Below, in pieces: positions 10,601 to 24,294 of a DNA stretch of 64,000 nt (position 1 is its first letter; each line of letters starts with the position of its first letter). Below the pieces are notes generated by a model. The model saw only the letters and a list, made by a program, of their open reading frames with translations, was not told the DNA's origin and searched no databases. The DNA comes from Culex pipiens pallens (Eukaryota; Arthropoda; Insecta; Diptera; Culicidae): assembly GCF_016801865.2 (NCBI RefSeq), contig NC_068939.1, forward strand, positions 156,494,240-156,558,239, read 5' to 3'. A program made the position numbers and the translations under genes.

Positions 10601-13600
10601 AATGGCCTTTTCATTCTGAAATAGATTGAAATAGGGAAAGGAACCTTAACTTTGAAATAAGTTACTTAAGGACTTTTTGACAAAAAATCAAAAATTCCCG
10701 ACTTTTTCGCGTTTTTTTGCGGATTTTGGCGAATTCCCGACTTTTTCCCGACTTGAGTGGCCACCCTATATAAAAGGACATGGGACCATCCATAAACCAC
10801 GCGGACACTTTTTTTGAAATCTCACATTTGGCCTCAAACAAGTTTTCGAGTTTGGCAAACTGTCAAACACGAAAAAGTGCGAGTTTGTTCGTTTGTTTGC
10901 GGTAGTGTAATGGCCTCTTGCGTGACTGTGATAGTGAATTACCGGTTCTGTTTCTTTTGTGAATTGTCGTTCGCACGGCGTTCTGTACCCGAGGTGCAAG
11001 GTTTGGTTTGAAACGCGAAGTTCGTGTGCGAGTACAGCCTTTTCACGGCAGAGTTTAGATTCGCGTTCAAAACGCGGTGCATGGGACCTCTGATTTTTAT
11101 AATTCTTAAATTAACAATGAAAAAAAGTTTTTGCCTTTCTTACTAAAGAAAGGTATAGGTTTTACTTTAAGGCAGGACGTCATTTCCATCTTCGTAAATA
11201 TGTCGATTCAGCATGAATTTTAATCGGAAAAATCGACAAAAAATCACACTGCATCGATTTTTGACGCTTCGTCGCCAAGTCGACAAGTTGTCAAGTTGAG
11301 CTTCGAATACTGGCGCGAGAATGCTGGCGCATATATTTTGTGGCTCGACTTATACTCATTTTGTAGTAGGTTGTCTACCGATGTTTCCTTCAATATGTAA
11401 GATATCGTAGCTTTTCGGTTTCTTTTGCCCTGTCCGTTTTTGCATAACTGTTCATCCGTCTACAATCATTTTGTTTCCCGTGCGCTCCTAAAATCGCCTA
11501 AATGTAGACTTCATTTTTTCGTGATTTCGTAAGTTTATTTAACAGGGTTCATTGGATTCCAATAGGAGCTTTCTAAGCTTTTCATCGTTTATTTCGTTTT
11601 CAAAGTGTTCAATGCTGGCGACTCCAATGGCTTTCTTCCTAAGGTTCTCGCGATTGAGTGTGTAGTGGTGCGGTTGTTAAAAATAGCTATCTCTGACTTT
11701 GTCACTTTCGTAGAAGCTGAATGGCTAGCTTCCCTGCACCGTGCGGCACACGCGGTTCACTTGTACCTCGGATTTGCTTGTCTTGGTGCGCTGGTACGAT
11801 GAACCAAAACACCAACACAGTCACACAAAAGGGCTCGTACTGAAACTAGAAAACCAAAACCGCGGTGTGCGTTGTTGGGAAGCTTGCTATGATCGCGTTT
11901 GTCATAAACGCTTGTTTGATTAGAAACGTACAAACATATTGTACGATTAAAAATATTCTTTTGGTGAAAATTGCGTTTTCTATTTCTTTTGGAAATCATA
12001 TCATTCATAATACTCATAATATCATCATAATACCACAGACAAACAGACGAGACTCTCCATACAAATTATTTTCAAAATCCATCGTCCCTAATAAATCCAT
12101 AAAATCACGGTGACGCCAGCGCTGTCTGGTGAGCAACAGCCGAAACACGGCTTAAACATACCAATACGTAAAACCGTACTGTCATGCACCTGTCACTGTA
12201 TGTGTGAGACAATCAAGCCACGTGCTAGCAAATGCCACCATCGAAATGATGTTTTTGTTTTTGATCAACCAGCAGCATCTGGGACGAAAAATCCTGACTA
12301 AATTGTTTCAAAACCAATTTGCCCTTATCGTGCGCACGATATTGCTAGAACTGGCCACAAAATATTGGATCTCATCTAAATCCACAACCGCCAAGGTCAC
12401 GGTGAGCAGGCCACATCGACATGGTGGTCAGTGGTCACATTAGTTTCTAATGTGATATTTTGCATCACCGGTTTATTATTGGGGCAAAAGGTACGTCCTC
12501 GCTAGTCATCCGCTCATCCGGGCTCGGCTGATGCTGTCCCAAAATATAATTTTCTTATTTTTAAAATTAAGAATTCTTAAATTGTTTTGATGTTATATGT
12601 TTTTTTTTATTCTTGAGCTTTTAAATGTTTTCAATCCTTTTTTTATGCTAAAAATTTTGAAATTTTTTAAAAATTTAGATTTTCTAATTTTTTAACTTTT
12701 GTTTTTTTTTAATTTATAATTTTTGGGGTGTGAGAATGGGTCATACAAATTTCTGCATTTTTTTTGTTGTTTCCAACTGTCATGAGACGGAAATAAGAAT
12801 CATCGACGAATTAACCCTCTACAACCCAACCCCGCCTTTAGACGGGCTTCGATTTTAAAAATCGCCAAAAATCAATTTTTCAACCAATTTTTGATCTTTA
12901 AAAAGCATTGCAAAGAAGAACTCTTAAAATTTTAGAAAATTTTACGCAAAAATTTGAAAAAGTTACTGTAGAGACATGACAAAATTAGATAGGCAAAATG
13001 TAATGATACGAGGTGGTAGAGTAGGCCAAATACTACCAAAATTAAACATAAACTAAGCAAGACAAATGAAGATTAAAATACTAAAAATTAAACAACAACA
13101 AAAACATAAAACAAGAAGTAAAGAAGAGAAGTTAAGTTTTTCGTAGAACAAAAGTTGCTCAAAATGACCTCCTGAATACGGGAAAAATAAAAAATTTCTA
13201 AAAAAAAATTTGGGCAGTAGAGGGCAGGTTTCTCAAGGTCATATTTCGGATAGTTATTACTGACAAACAGACGCGCACACACACATATAAAGGACACCCG
13301 TTGGACCAGCCACCAGAAAGTAAACTACGCTCTTTTATCGTAAAAAGTAAGCAAAACTAGATCAAACGAAATATGTCCCTAACGAAAAATCGAAACCCCC
13401 TGACAGGCAAACTTTATATGTGTGTGTGTGCGTGGATGATTGTGGCGTGCGAACCAAAAAAAAAGTAAAACAAGAAGACAGCGAGTTTTAAGATTGCTTT
13501 TCACGGTTATGATCATTTATTTGAATGTTTGTTTTTTTTGCTGTGCCAATGTTTTGCGATGAGTCTTCGGCCCTAACCAGTCTTGCTAACAGAATCGATA

Positions 13601-16600
13601 CACGCTTTGCTAAACTTATCTGTTCCATGTTGTTAGTGGATATTTGTTTAAAATATTGCCAATTTTAAAATTGAGATTGATAACCCTGCATCAAACGACT
13701 TTATTTTTGAGTACAAAAAAATAACGTAACAGTTCAAACTAGAGAGAGAGAGGATACAGGTCCGTGCACAAATGAGCAAAACAATCACAACTAGAGACAA
13801 TCATCAAATCCTGTTCGTTTTTTGTCATCTTCTTCTTCTTCTTCCTGGCGCGCTAGATATTTATATCTCAAGGAATAGTTTATCAGTATTACGATGCACA
13901 AGTTTTACTTACGAGAATTACTTTCCTTTTCTTATTTGTTTTTTTAAGATTACGATTAAAACACATATACTGTTTGCCTGTATCTCTACCTCGCCAATCG
14001 TCACTTGAGGGCGATTTGGAGAGAAGGAAGGGGGTTTCACCTTTCGTATGTTTAGACTCTTGGAGATTGTGTGGACTCACACTGTTCTACACTGTTTGAT
14101 TTTTGTTTGGGTTACTTATGATAAGTGACGACTTCACACGACACGCTTCTGGAGACAGCGGGGCGATTACGGGAGTTTAATGTTTCAAAGTTTTACTTTC
14201 TAGCAGCTGGGCGTCGGGTAGCACTGTGTAATGTAAACACACCCCAATCCTCTTGGGGTGTGCGGGCGACTATGTGTGGGTGCAGAACTTACGACCTTGG
14301 ATGGGAAATAGAACAAATTGTATAATATTAGTCCATAAGAAAAAAATAAAAATAAAATGCAAGGAAGAACAAGTATTTGTTTAACAGAAATCAGTATCCT
14401 AACAATTTGCATGGAATTTCACTAGTTTCTTAAAATTATGCCATTGGTCGCAACGCTTGCTTAGAGCGTATCCTAGACCTCATACCTTCCCAAAAACCGT
14501 CCAAATCCAAGCGAAACTTTTTTGGGGATACCGTGGAGATTTTCCCTTATCCTTTTGAAAAAGTGAAGCATCAACCCTTTCCTTTCTTTAGTACGCGGGG
14601 TAGATGGGTGCCGTCGGCAATGAACGGCTGACATGCTGTTGAGGATTCGATTCAGGTGGAATTGGTTTTATTCGCAATTATAATTTGCTAGGCATACGAC
14701 CTGTTTTGGAAAATCATCACATACATGGCGAAGTCCAGTCTGCAACACGCTAAAATCATCGTCTCTAGGCAAAGCGAAGCGATTTAGTGTCTTCGGAAAT
14801 CAATATTTCAACAAATGATTTTATGAATATTTTTTATTTTTGGGGATCTTCCCTATGACCAAAAAAGTAATTTTGCGTCATTTGTTCGTCCATACAAGTT
14901 TTCATACAAATTTGACAGCTGTAAATTCAAAAATGGTATCTAAATATTCTGAAATCTGTACCATGAGCATTTTTCAATTCACATTTTACCAACAAAAAAA
15001 TCGATTTGAGCAAAAATATCGTTTTTGAACATTTTAATTGTTAAGCTATGTCCCAGCAAGAGCAGGAATATTTGGCAGTGTTGCAAATTTTTTGAAAAAA
15101 AAAATCATAATTTTAGAAAACTAAAAAATAATGTTCAAAAAAAATTGTTCCATATATAGAAAGAAAATTGGATTTGAAATCAAAAAGTACTTAGAGTAGT
15201 TCTATTGACTTTGAAAATTAGTTCACGATTTTAAATTTTGTATTTTTTTTTATTTGGATGACAATTTGTCCATACATTCAGTATGTCAAAATATGAAATT
15301 CTTTATATTGAGAAGAATTTTTCTGATCGATTTGGTGTCTTCGGCAAAAAATAGGTACACAAAAAAATCGTTTTTTTTTATTTAAAAGTGTTAAATTTAA
15401 AACACTAAAACTGAAATTCCCAAAATATCTTTTGGGATAGTGATCTTTTGATCCATAGTGCATGATGATGCAACATCTGGTTCCAGAGATATACAAAAAA
15501 AAAAGATTTTTGAAAAATATAAAAAATGTGGTCAACAAATTAGTTGTAGGAAAGTTTCTCAGCTATGAACTGCCCATGTTCGCATAAATGTCCCATATGC
15601 AAAAACAGCAAGCTGAGAAAAACGCATTTGAAGTTTGTCCCATACATAAGGCTACGTGTTATATTTTCGCGAAAAAACTGGATTTCCTCCTGATATCTAG
15701 AACAAAGTACTGGATGTTATATGCTCTTTCGAAAGAGCACACAATTTTGAACCAAACTGCATCAATAACTCGAAATCGATGAAAATGCATATGGGACATT
15801 TATGCGATCAGGGGCAGTGAACTATGCTTGAACTATGTTTGACAGAATATTCGTAATTTAAAAAAAAACATGGAATTATATCTCTGGAATTTTGCGCCAT
15901 TAGGTTTTACAGCGTAACGTCACGAGCGCACACGCGCACACATTTTCAATGAGACACACGTGAAAAAAATGTAAACAGTACAGCCTAGCTGTCAAATTGC
16001 TAACCTAAAAATTGAGTCGGCGTTAAACCTAATTGTGCACTATTGCTCATTGCTTTTTCTTTGGGTTGCCAACTATCTTTTGAAAATATTTTATTAAAAA
16101 GTTCCGAAAATTTTCTATAATTTTTCTAAGAACAGTTCTTCAACTTTACCACTTTTGTATAAACAACTGACGCAAAATGGTTTACTACAAAAAAAAAATG
16201 TTATTTACAAAACAACTTTAGAAAAATCTTAAAATACTACTTCGTTCGACATGAATATTGAAAATTGTGCAAATATTTATATTAAGTGCAAATATGTGCA
16301 AATATTCATATTAGGTGATACGACACGAATGCCATTGCAATGGTAAAGTGTCTTTAATAAAACTAATAATAATAATTCATATTAGGTACACATTTTGTAA
16401 AACAAATACTTTTTTACAAAAAAACTCATTGACCACATTTTATTTTTACTTTTTCGAATTATTTTTTTTTTAATAATATGGTCTTTTGAATCTAAATTTG
16501 TTAGTTGAAAATACAAAATTTCCACAAAATCTTAAAAATTTATCAAGAATATCGAATATTGTGAAATGATCAAATGTTAAAATTTTGCAATATGGGTCCC

Positions 16601-19600
16601 ACACGAAACAAGTTGTGAATTTTTACAACATTAAATTTTATAATTGCAACTTTTAAAAAAATACTGTGTGAAAACCCATTAAAAAAAGTTCGCGTCATGT
16701 GTGTTTGTTATCCAATCCAATACCCGCTAGCCGGCAACGAAATTATGGGAAAGTATAATTTGTATCAGATTTGGAATGTGCTGATACAGCTTCATCAGTC
16801 TACGGGTGTTTCATCTAGAAAAAAAAAGAAAAAAAAAAAAAAACAGACAAACAAATCCTTACCCATCGGTTCGTCGCGTGAGCGTCGGTGTGCTGGGCAC
16901 GATGCGATCGTCCGCACTTTCATCGTAGTTTTGCTGCTGAGCCTGTTGCTGTTGCAGCACCAGCTGGCGTCGGCTCTGGGACGGCGAGGCGGATACGACC
17001 GCTGCCTGGGCCGGCGCGACACTGACCGAAGAAGCTACAACCGAGGCGGCCGCCGTAGCCGAAGAGGAGGAGGAAGAAGTGGACGTGGATGCGGTCACGG
17101 CCGCAGTCGACGACGATGACGAGCTGGACGAAGAAGTGCCCGGTTCTCCGCTGCCACTGCTAATGCTTTGAATCTGCTGGACGTCTCCGCCGGCGGTTAC
17201 GCTCTGACTCTGGCTGGTGGCGATTTCCGTTGCCGGGTTGCTTCCCGTGGAGGTTGACGGGCCAGCGTTGCTGCTTTGGCCAACGCTGGTGCTGCTGGAG
17301 CTTTCCGCGTCCGGAGCGACCTGTGCGCTGCTGCTTTGCGACTGGTTAGGAACTTCGTTATCATCGTCCACGTCGACCTCGTTGTTGGCCGATTGGACGT
17401 TGTCTTCGTCGATATCGGGACCTTCACCCTCGTCGTAATTTCCGGCGATTTCCGGTTCGTCCTGCTCGTACGCCTCTTCCGCTTCGTAACCCTCGAACGG
17501 TCCGTCGTCCGCTTCGGCCGTGCCTTCGTCGGCGGTTCCGTCATCGGCCATGCCATCGTCATCCTCCTCCGAATCTACCACGATGATGTCGTCCTCCTGG
17601 TCTCGCTGGGACGAGGTCGGCACCTGGTACTCCACGTCCAGCCCGGACTCGCTCACACCCTGCAAAAAGGCAAACGTTGTTCATCGAAACGCTTCGGACA
17701 TTGCAAGGAAAAACAGAGCAAGAACATATTCTTCTTTCACACAATTTACTAAATTTTAAATACAACAAACAAAAAGCTATACCTGGAACGTTTCTCCGCC
17801 CTGCATTCGGGTGCGCTTGTTGACCGGGGCCGACTTTTCTCCCGGCTGTTCCACCGTATCCGTCGAGCTGTCCCCCTCGACGTCCCGCGGACGCTTGTGA
17901 CCGGCGGCAGCCTGCGATGTGGTCACCGCGTTGCTCGACGTCGACGCCTGGTGGTGACTGCTGAGGGCCAGCTGTTGAGCCTGATGGGAAAGAAAGCACG
18001 ATTAGTTTGAAGGTCACTTAGTCAAGGTCACAACCAACTCACATTAGAAGAAGTGGTTCCGCTGGTGCTGGGTGCCGGATTTTGTTGCTCCTGGGGCGGA
18101 GGCTGCTGCTGCGCCAGTGGCAACGACTGAATCGACGGTGCAACGGCATTGCTGCTGCTGTTGGCGGCCGGAGCACCCTCGATGTGGGGCGATACCAGCG
18201 CAACGGTTTGCGACGACGGTTGCTGCTGCTGGCTGGCGGACAGGGCGTGCACCTGCGAAGACGGTCCCGGCTGTTCGTTGGGCTGCTGGGCTGGAATGCT
18301 TTCGTTCTCCTGCTGGGACGTCGACGAAGAGCTGCTTTCGGCCGCCGTAGTTGATCCCATGGGAGGAACGGCGGCGACGGCCACGTTGGCCGAACTGGTG
18401 GCCGGCATGTAGTCCGTGTGGGAGCTCGTAGGTGACGAGGACATGGATTCGTTGGAATTGTTATTGCCGCTGGTGCTGCCGGCGGTCGTGTGCACTTGCT
18501 GTTGGGGTGGAACCAGCGCGGTTACGCTGCCACCCGTGTTGGACGACGAAGACGAGGAGGAGGACGAACCTTGCACGATCGCAACGTTGTTCGATTGGCT
18601 GGTGGGAAGAACTGCGGCCGTTCGACTGCTCGACTGCACCGACATCGGGCGGATGCTGGCCAAGGGAGTTTCGCTTCCGCGGCGTGGCGTCACCGTTGCC
18701 GATTGTTGGGCGCTAGGGCCGGGGATCGGCTTCACATTGGCCGTCCGCGGACTCTCGGTGGCAGTCTTCTCCGACGAGCCGGAAGCACTGGTCGATGGCT
18801 TCGAGGCCTGCTGTAAGCCGAGCTGACGAGAGAGTTGATTCAGTCGCATGTTAAGCTGTTCGTTATCCCGTGTCAACCTCGTGATCGCCTCTACCTTTTC
18901 CTTGTCCTGCTCGGCGAACTCTTTGTTCAGCCGTGCAATACGACCGTCCAGCTGGGACTTGAGCAGCTCATTTTCATCGCGCACGTGCTCCAACGACTGG
19001 ATCTGGACGCGGGCGGCGTTCAAATCTCGCGTGGCAGCATTCTTCATCTCGGTCAAGCTCAAAATGCGATGCTTCACGTCCTTCAGGATGTCCTGATTGC
19101 GCTCGGCCTTCTCCAGCTTGGTCTTGATCAGTTCGTTCTCCTTCTTGAGATTTTCAATCTCCTCCTGCGAGGAAGTGATTTGCGACTTGAGCTCCGACAC
19201 GTTATTCTCACCGGCCTTGTCCGCTTGCTCTCCGCTCGTTCCTTCGCCAGTCGATACTCCCTCAGCAGCTGGTTTGCCTGCCTCGCCTTCCTTCTCATCG
19301 ACCTGCTTCTTGAGATCCATGTACGAATCCTTGTATCGCTTGGCAATCTTCCGAATCTGAGTTTCCTTGCTCTTGGCATCGGCCAACTGTTCCTCCTTGC
19401 TGGCAATCTCGTCGGTAAGCTTCTTCAGTTCATCATCGCGCTTCGTCAACGTAGTCTTGACCTCGCCAATTTCGGTAGTCATCTTGGCACCGGCCTGGCG
19501 CAGCACATCCAACTCCTCAGCGTACTTTTTGTTCTGATCCGCCGAGCTGGCCAACTGCTTGCCAAGGTTGGCAATCTCCGCCTCCAACTTGCCCTTCTCG

Positions 19601-22600
19601 ATCTTGATCGAGTTCAGTTCCTCGCTGGACTTTTTCAGCAGTTCCTTCTCGTTGGTCAACATCTTGGCCAGATTTTCCCGCTCCGTCTGCAGCCGCTTCC
19701 AATCCTCCGGGCTGGTCTTGTTCGATCGCTCGACCAGCAGATTAGCACGCTGTCTCCAGCGGGTTGCCTCCAGCCGCAGCGTTGAGTTCTCGCTGGTCGC
19801 CGATTCGATCTTGACGCTCAACTCGCGCACCTTCTCCTGCAGCGGGAACAGTTCGTCCTCGGACTTGAGCAGTCGCTCCGACAGTTCCTTGATCTTCTTG
19901 TTCAAACTGTCACGCTCCTCGCGCAGGACGCGATTGCTGTCGGTGATGGCGTTGAACGTTTCGAGCTTGCGCAGAATCTCCTCGTGCTTGGCCGCCGTAA
20001 CGACTCCCGTTTCCGATTTCTCCCGCTCGGCGGTCAGATCTGCCTGCGCTTCCTCCATCTTCTTCTGGAACATCATCAGCTCGGACTGGACGCGCACGTT
20101 CTCCGACCGCAGAATGTCAAACTTGGCCACGGCAATGTCCTTCTCCTTGCGCAGATACTTGATGATCTGGAGCAGCTGGTCGACCGATCGCTTCTCCTCG
20201 TCCGAAATGGACTTGTTCATCACCGACGAGTCGTCCATCGCAACCGAGTCGTCCTTCATCGATTCGTCTGCGGCCTTCTGCTCGAGTGCTTGCGCCGCCG
20301 TAATCGACAACTTGGTGCTCAAGCTCTGAATCTGATCGTGCAACGCAGCGTTCTGCGAGTTGAGATCCGAGAGGCGTTCCTCGAGCTGGTCGATTTCCTT
20401 CTTCATGATCTCCTCCCGGTTCTTCCAGCACTCCTCGCTGGTGTTGAAACGTTCGATCGCTTGGTCACGCGCTTGCTTCAGCTCGTCAAACTGCAGCTTC
20501 GTTTTCTGGACCTCCTCCTTGAGCGTGGTCAGCTGTTGAATGTCGGTCGAGTGCTGCACCATTTCGTTGGCGTACTTTTGCTCGGCGACCTGCAACTGCT
20601 CGAGCAGAGAGTTGTTCTTTTCACGCAGCTCCCGCAGGTCCTTGTTGTTCTCGCTGATCTTCTCCAGCGCCTCCTTCAGCTCGACCTGGGACTTGTGCAG
20701 CTCGGACTCACCGTCCGTCGAGGCGGTCAATTGCTCGCCGGTCTTCTTGAGCGAATTCTCCGTCTTCAGCTCTTCCACCTGCGCCTTCAGATCGGTCTCG
20801 CTTTTCTTCAGGCTGTGCAGCTCGGACTCGGTTTGCGTCTTGTACGTCGTGTACAGCTCGTTCAAATCCTTCAGCTCCTTCTCCGACGACTCGGACATGT
20901 TGCAGTACTGCTTGACGTGCTCGCGGGCGGTGGTCAGCTCCTTCCGGAGCGATTCAATCTCAATGTCGCTCTCGTTGAGCTTGGCCTCCAACTCGCGGAT
21001 CTTCTTGTTGGCTTGCGTCACCGGATTGTCCTCGTCGTTGGGCGAAAGCGTCTCCTGCAGCTTCTTGTTTAGGTCGTCAATCTTGCGCGACTTGATCTCC
21101 AGCTCATCGCGAGCGTTCTTGAGCTCCGCCTGTACGGTTTCGGCGATGGCCACCTCCTCGTCCATGCGCTGCTTCGCCGTCTGCAGCTGACGCTCCAGGT
21201 GAGTGGTGAGTTCGCGGGCACGATCCTGCTCTTCCTGGAGGCGACGCCGCAGGGCTGAGCATTCACGGGAGACATCGTCAAGGCGGGTTTCCAGTCGGAT
21301 GCGGCCTTCGGCCTCCGAACGCTCCATGGTGACCTTGATCATTTCGAGGTTGTTGAGGAGAAGGTTCTGGTTCTGACGCTCGCGGTTCAGGATTTCTCGT
21401 TCCGTTTGCAGACGGGACTCGGCGTCCTTCAGGATGCGGCACTCGTGCTTGAGGTTTTCAACCTGAACTTCGGCACGCGCCAGCTTCGACTGGGCACTCA
21501 TCGTTTCGTCCTTCAGGTACATGATGGTTGCTTCCTGCTTGGAGATGGTGGTTTCGTAGTTCTTGTTGCGTTCCTCCAGGGTGGAGATTTGCTTCTTGTA
21601 CGTGGCAACGTTCTTCTGCTGGATCTTGATCTGCTCGTTGTTGTACTCGACGGTGGCGGAGAATTTGATGTTCTTGGAGGAAAGTTCGCGAATCTCCGTG
21701 CGCATTCCATCGAACTGCTCGTTCAACATCTTGTCGTTGGTGAGCTTTTCCTTGCGGTAGTTGTCGTACTCTTCCTTCAGCGTGGTCAGCATCTTTTGCG
21801 TTTCCTTCACCTTGGCTTCCAGCTCGGAGATCTTCTTCTCCTTCTCGGCCACGGCTTCGCTGGAAATGGCACTAACCGTGGAGACAGTTGGAATCTCTTC
21901 GTCCATCGCCACGTCGGCGTTTTCTCCGGAGAGTGATCCGTTGAGGCTGCCACCAAAGTTGCCACCCTTTCCGCCAACCGCGTTGTAGCTGCGCATGGCG
22001 TCGTGGTACATCTTCTTGTAGCGATCGCGCTGCTGGATGCACTGTTGCATCATCTGCGTTTGGTACTCGCGCGTTTCCTGCATCTCCTGCAGCTGCTTCT
22101 TGTACGAGGCGATCTTGGCCTCGAACGTGGCCTGACTCATGGCGTTCTGGGCGATTTCGAGCTCTTCCAGCTTGGCGCTAAAGTCACGCACGACGAGCAG
22201 CAGCTTGACGTTGTTCTCCTGCAGTTCCTGGATGTCGCTGAAGGTGACCAGCTTCTTGGTGATGACCTCGTTGGCACTCATGTCGGACGAGATGGACTGG
22301 TCCGCCTCGGAAGCGTACCCTCCGCGCATCTGTTCGATCTCGCGCAGCAGATGGCAAATCTGGCGACTCAGATCGCCCCGCTCGAGCTTGTACTTTTTGT
22401 TCTCGTTGTCCAGGTAGCGCACCTTGTCCTGCATGGCCACCAGCTCGGACCGCACGTCGGCGTTCTCCTCGATGAGTTTGTTCAGCTGCAGACTCATCTC
22501 CTCGTTGGCGTCCTTCAGGTTCTGGTACTCGTTCTGCTGGCGGGTCAGTTCCGGCGCCCGTTCCTCCAGCTCCTGCACGATGTTCTTGATCTGCAGCTGT

Positions 22601-24294
22601 AGTTTGCTGTTTTCCTTCTTCTCCACCTGCAAATCTTCCGCCGTCTTCACGTACATCGTGTACAGCTCCGTGAGCGTCATGCCGGACTTGATGAGCCGGC
22701 TGGTGGCGGCCGCAGATGGGGCCAGCTTCTCGACGGCATGCTCCAGACTTTCCTCCTTGGCCAGCTTGAGCAGCTCGTTGGCGTTCTTCAGCTCGTCGCG
22801 CAGCTGCTGCAGGGTTTGGTCCTTGGCTTCGAGTTCCTTCTCGTGCTTCTGGACCAGTGACTTTTGCTGCGTTTCGAGCTTACCGTATGCGTCGCTGGCT
22901 TCGTTCAGGAGCTTCTTCAGCTCGGAAACGGCCGTGCCGAGCTCCTCGGTCTGCTTCTTGTTGTCTTCGCAGTCCTCCTGGTACAGTTCGCACAGCTTGG
23001 TCTGCGACTGGAGCTCCTTCCGGTAGTGGTCCATCATCTTGCGCGTTTCCCCGCTCTGCTGGAGCAGTTTGTTGGCCATGTCTTCGGCCTTCGCCGACAG
23101 CTCTTGGTTCTGCTCGTTGAGGTGCGCGATCTGGGCGGTGGCGATCTTCAGCTCTTCAGTCTTTTCCGTCAGCTTGGTGTCCGTGGTGAGGGACTTGAAG
23201 TTCTGGTCACGACGCACGTTCTGCAGGTCTTGCAGGGCACGGTGCAGGTCGTCGCTCAGCTTCTGGATCTGGTTGTCCCGCATCGACAGCTCTTTGTCCA
23301 TGCGTTTCTCCTTAAAGTCGAGGGAGAATTCCTTGCTCTGGATTTCCTCCAGTTTCGCGAGTGCCTCGCACTTGGTCACGTTGGCCACCTTCAGCTTTTG
23401 CTCGAGCGCCACCACATCGGCCTGCAGTCGTCCGACCTCCAGCGTGCGCCGCTCAACCGAATTCAACAGCGTGTCGCGCTCGTTGACGGCTTCGTTGCGC
23501 TCGCGTCGGAACCGGGCCGTGTCCAGATCGTTTTGCTTAAGCTTGTCTTTGGCCTGGGTCAGCTCCTGCTTGGCGTCTTCCAGCTCTAGCCGCAGCTCTT
23601 TGCCGCTCTGCTGGGAAAAGTGAAACTTGGAAGATTCATCCTGATACTTGAGCGTCAACTCTTCGATCTGCTTCTCGTAGTCGACCTTGGTTTGCTCTGA
23701 AAAAAGAAGGAAACCCGAATCAACCAGAGTGCTGAAGAAACCCCCTGATTTACGAAACAGCATAATCAAAACAAACCGGACAAAAACCGCGTCGCGGCTT
23801 TTCGTCAAATGAACCAAAACAAATTCACCGGCGAACCCTGGCGGCGACCTCCCCAACTAGTCCCGAACGAATTCACGCGTGACAGACGCCGGGTGAACCC
23901 GGCTCGCAAAAAAAAAGAAAACAAGAAAAAGAACACACAACACTTTCTTCTCTCGCGTTTGCAACAATGGCTGATTTTGCGAGACGAAATGCAAAAAATA
24001 ACCCCAAAAAAAGATTTCCCCCACAAAACGCTTACCAACATTGGTTTTGGCCGTCTCCAGCAGTGCCTTGGCCGTCAAAAACTCCTCCAACTTTTGCTCG
24101 TAATACGTCTCGATCTTTTTCGTCGTTTCCCCCGGAATCACCTCCAGCTCCTCGGCAGACAAAATCGACCGCAACGATCCCACCGCAGTCGGCGTTCCGT
24201 CCACCTTCGGCGCTTCCTCTACCGCTTCCACAACCTCTGCCGCCGGAACCGCCTCTCCCGCGGTCGTCACTTCCGGACTTTCGTCCACCTCCAT
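7671..24294 (-). CDS. Mtor: Megator / nucleoprotein TPR, nuclear pore basket coiled-coil protein
   Basis: TPR-family proteins form filaments of the nuclear basket and act in mRNA export control and the spindle checkpoint. Exons on -: 24294-24036, 23696-18043, 17980-17783, 17659-16863, 8930-8512, 8451-8183, 8115-7956 and 7897-7671. All junctions are GT/AG and all phases join, giving 7983 nt or 2660 aa, somewhat longer than the roughly 2350 aa usual for the family. Residues 1-60 are acidic. From about 60 to 1705 is almost unbroken heptad-rich coiled coil (Leu, Glu, Lys, Gln). Then come Ser/Gln/Pro low-complexity sequence, basic nuclear-localisation-like clusters (HKRPRD, NKRTR) near 1995-2030, an acidic stretch from about 2060, VVSSPHPQVPNARFTFTE near 2305 as in the TPR C-terminus, an eight-Asp run in exon 6, and a basic Arg/Gly/Gln tail. 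The start is the ATG at 24294, followed at once by the acidic N-terminus. Identity is secure; minor exon edges could differ. Confidence 0.95.
9105..9178 (-). mobile_element. tRNA-Val(CAC)-like SINE head, fragment
   Basis: On - it reads CCCGCCTGTGTGGATCAATC as A-box region, an anticodon loop CTCACAA, and B box GGTTCAAATCC. It matches the heads at 31874-31950, 34098-34174 and 39814-39889 but has no recognisable body and carries changes that break the acceptor stem. Confidence 0.65.
9241..10768. mobile_element. hAT-like non-autonomous element, CAGGGTG termini
   Basis: It starts CAGGGTGACCACTCAAATTC and ends with the inverse (GAGTGGCCACCCTA). TATAAAA flanks both sides (9234-9240 and 10769-10775), consistent with a slightly decayed 8-bp duplication. 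The terminal CCCGGC / CCCGAC motifs resemble the repeats near 46.2, 48.9 and 58.4 kb. The 1.5-kb core is very AT-rich with no transposase ORF. Confidence 0.65.
10776..12800. other. Intronic stretch, no gene seen
   Basis: Opens with one arm of the GGGACCATCC MITE family (10781-10815). Between 11110 and 11700 are diverged matches to a repeat that also begins with a GCCTTTCTTACTAAAGAAAGG-type foldback, comparable to 42450-42480. From 12100 to 12540 is less AT-rich sequence that I do not recognise. No ORF here has a recognisable product. Confidence 0.4.
12815..13225. repeat. Interspersed repeat family R2, copy 1
   Basis: Begins CTCTACAACCCAACCCCGC and ends near TAGAGGGCAGG. A second copy at 35565-36535 shares the order of segments, including ATTTTTGATCTTTAAAAAGCATT and TTCGTAGAACAAAAGTTGCTCAAAAT, but carries about 590 bp of extra sequence in the middle. 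Non-coding. Confidence 0.6.
13226..14759. other. Intronic stretch, simple repeats and unclassified sequence
   Basis: Contains a GAGAGAGAG run at 13742-13752, a CTT trinucleotide run at 13832-13843 and an ACAC run at 13275-13285. The rest is unclassified intron sequence. No supported gene. Confidence 0.35.
14760..15545. repeat. Interspersed repeat family R1, diverged copy
   Basis: Carries the family words CATTTGTTCGTCCATACAAG, GATCGATTTGGTGTCTTCGG and similar, in the same orientation as 39235-39813. It is more diverged than the copies at 5, 39-40 and 51 kb. Confidence 0.5.
15570..15817 (-). mobile_element. MITE family A, copy 2
   Basis: 248 bp, reverse orientation relative to the copy in Xpc, with the same CTGCCC ends and GCATAAATGTCCCATATGCA repeats. 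It is flanked by the 4-bp duplication TGAA (15566-15569 and 15818-15821). By eye it is well conserved with copy 1 over the whole length, so both look fairly young. Confidence 0.9.
15818..16862. other. Intronic AT-rich stretch with a retrotransposon-like 3' tail
   Basis: At 16318-16378 the words CGACACGAATGCCATTGCAATGGTAAAGTGTC followed by an AATAATAAT tail look like the 3' end of a mosquito non-LTR element cut very short. Direct repeats of ATTCATATTAGGT flank it at 16303 and 16374 and may be its target duplication. The remainder is unclassified. Confidence 0.4.

Larger units (their letters stand above)
8931..16862 (-). other. Megator intron 4, 7.9 kb, repeat-filled
   Basis: The minus-strand donor is GTAAGG at 16862 and the acceptor TTTCAG at 8931. 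The split Gly codon GG/C at the junction confirms it. Contents, listed separately where recognised: a SINE fragment, a hAT-like element, repeats, a family A MITE and a retrotransposon-like tail. All other Megator introns are small: 67 bp at 8116-8182, 60 bp at 8452-8511, 58 bp at 7898-7955, 123 bp at 17660-17782, 62 bp at 17981-18042 and 339 bp at 23697-24035. Confidence 0.9.

Noticed and set aside
19984..21072. Long ORF (362 codons) on + opposite Megator
   Set aside because: Antisense shadow of the coiled-coil exon; its Leu-rich product comes from reverse-reading Gln/Glu/Lys codons.
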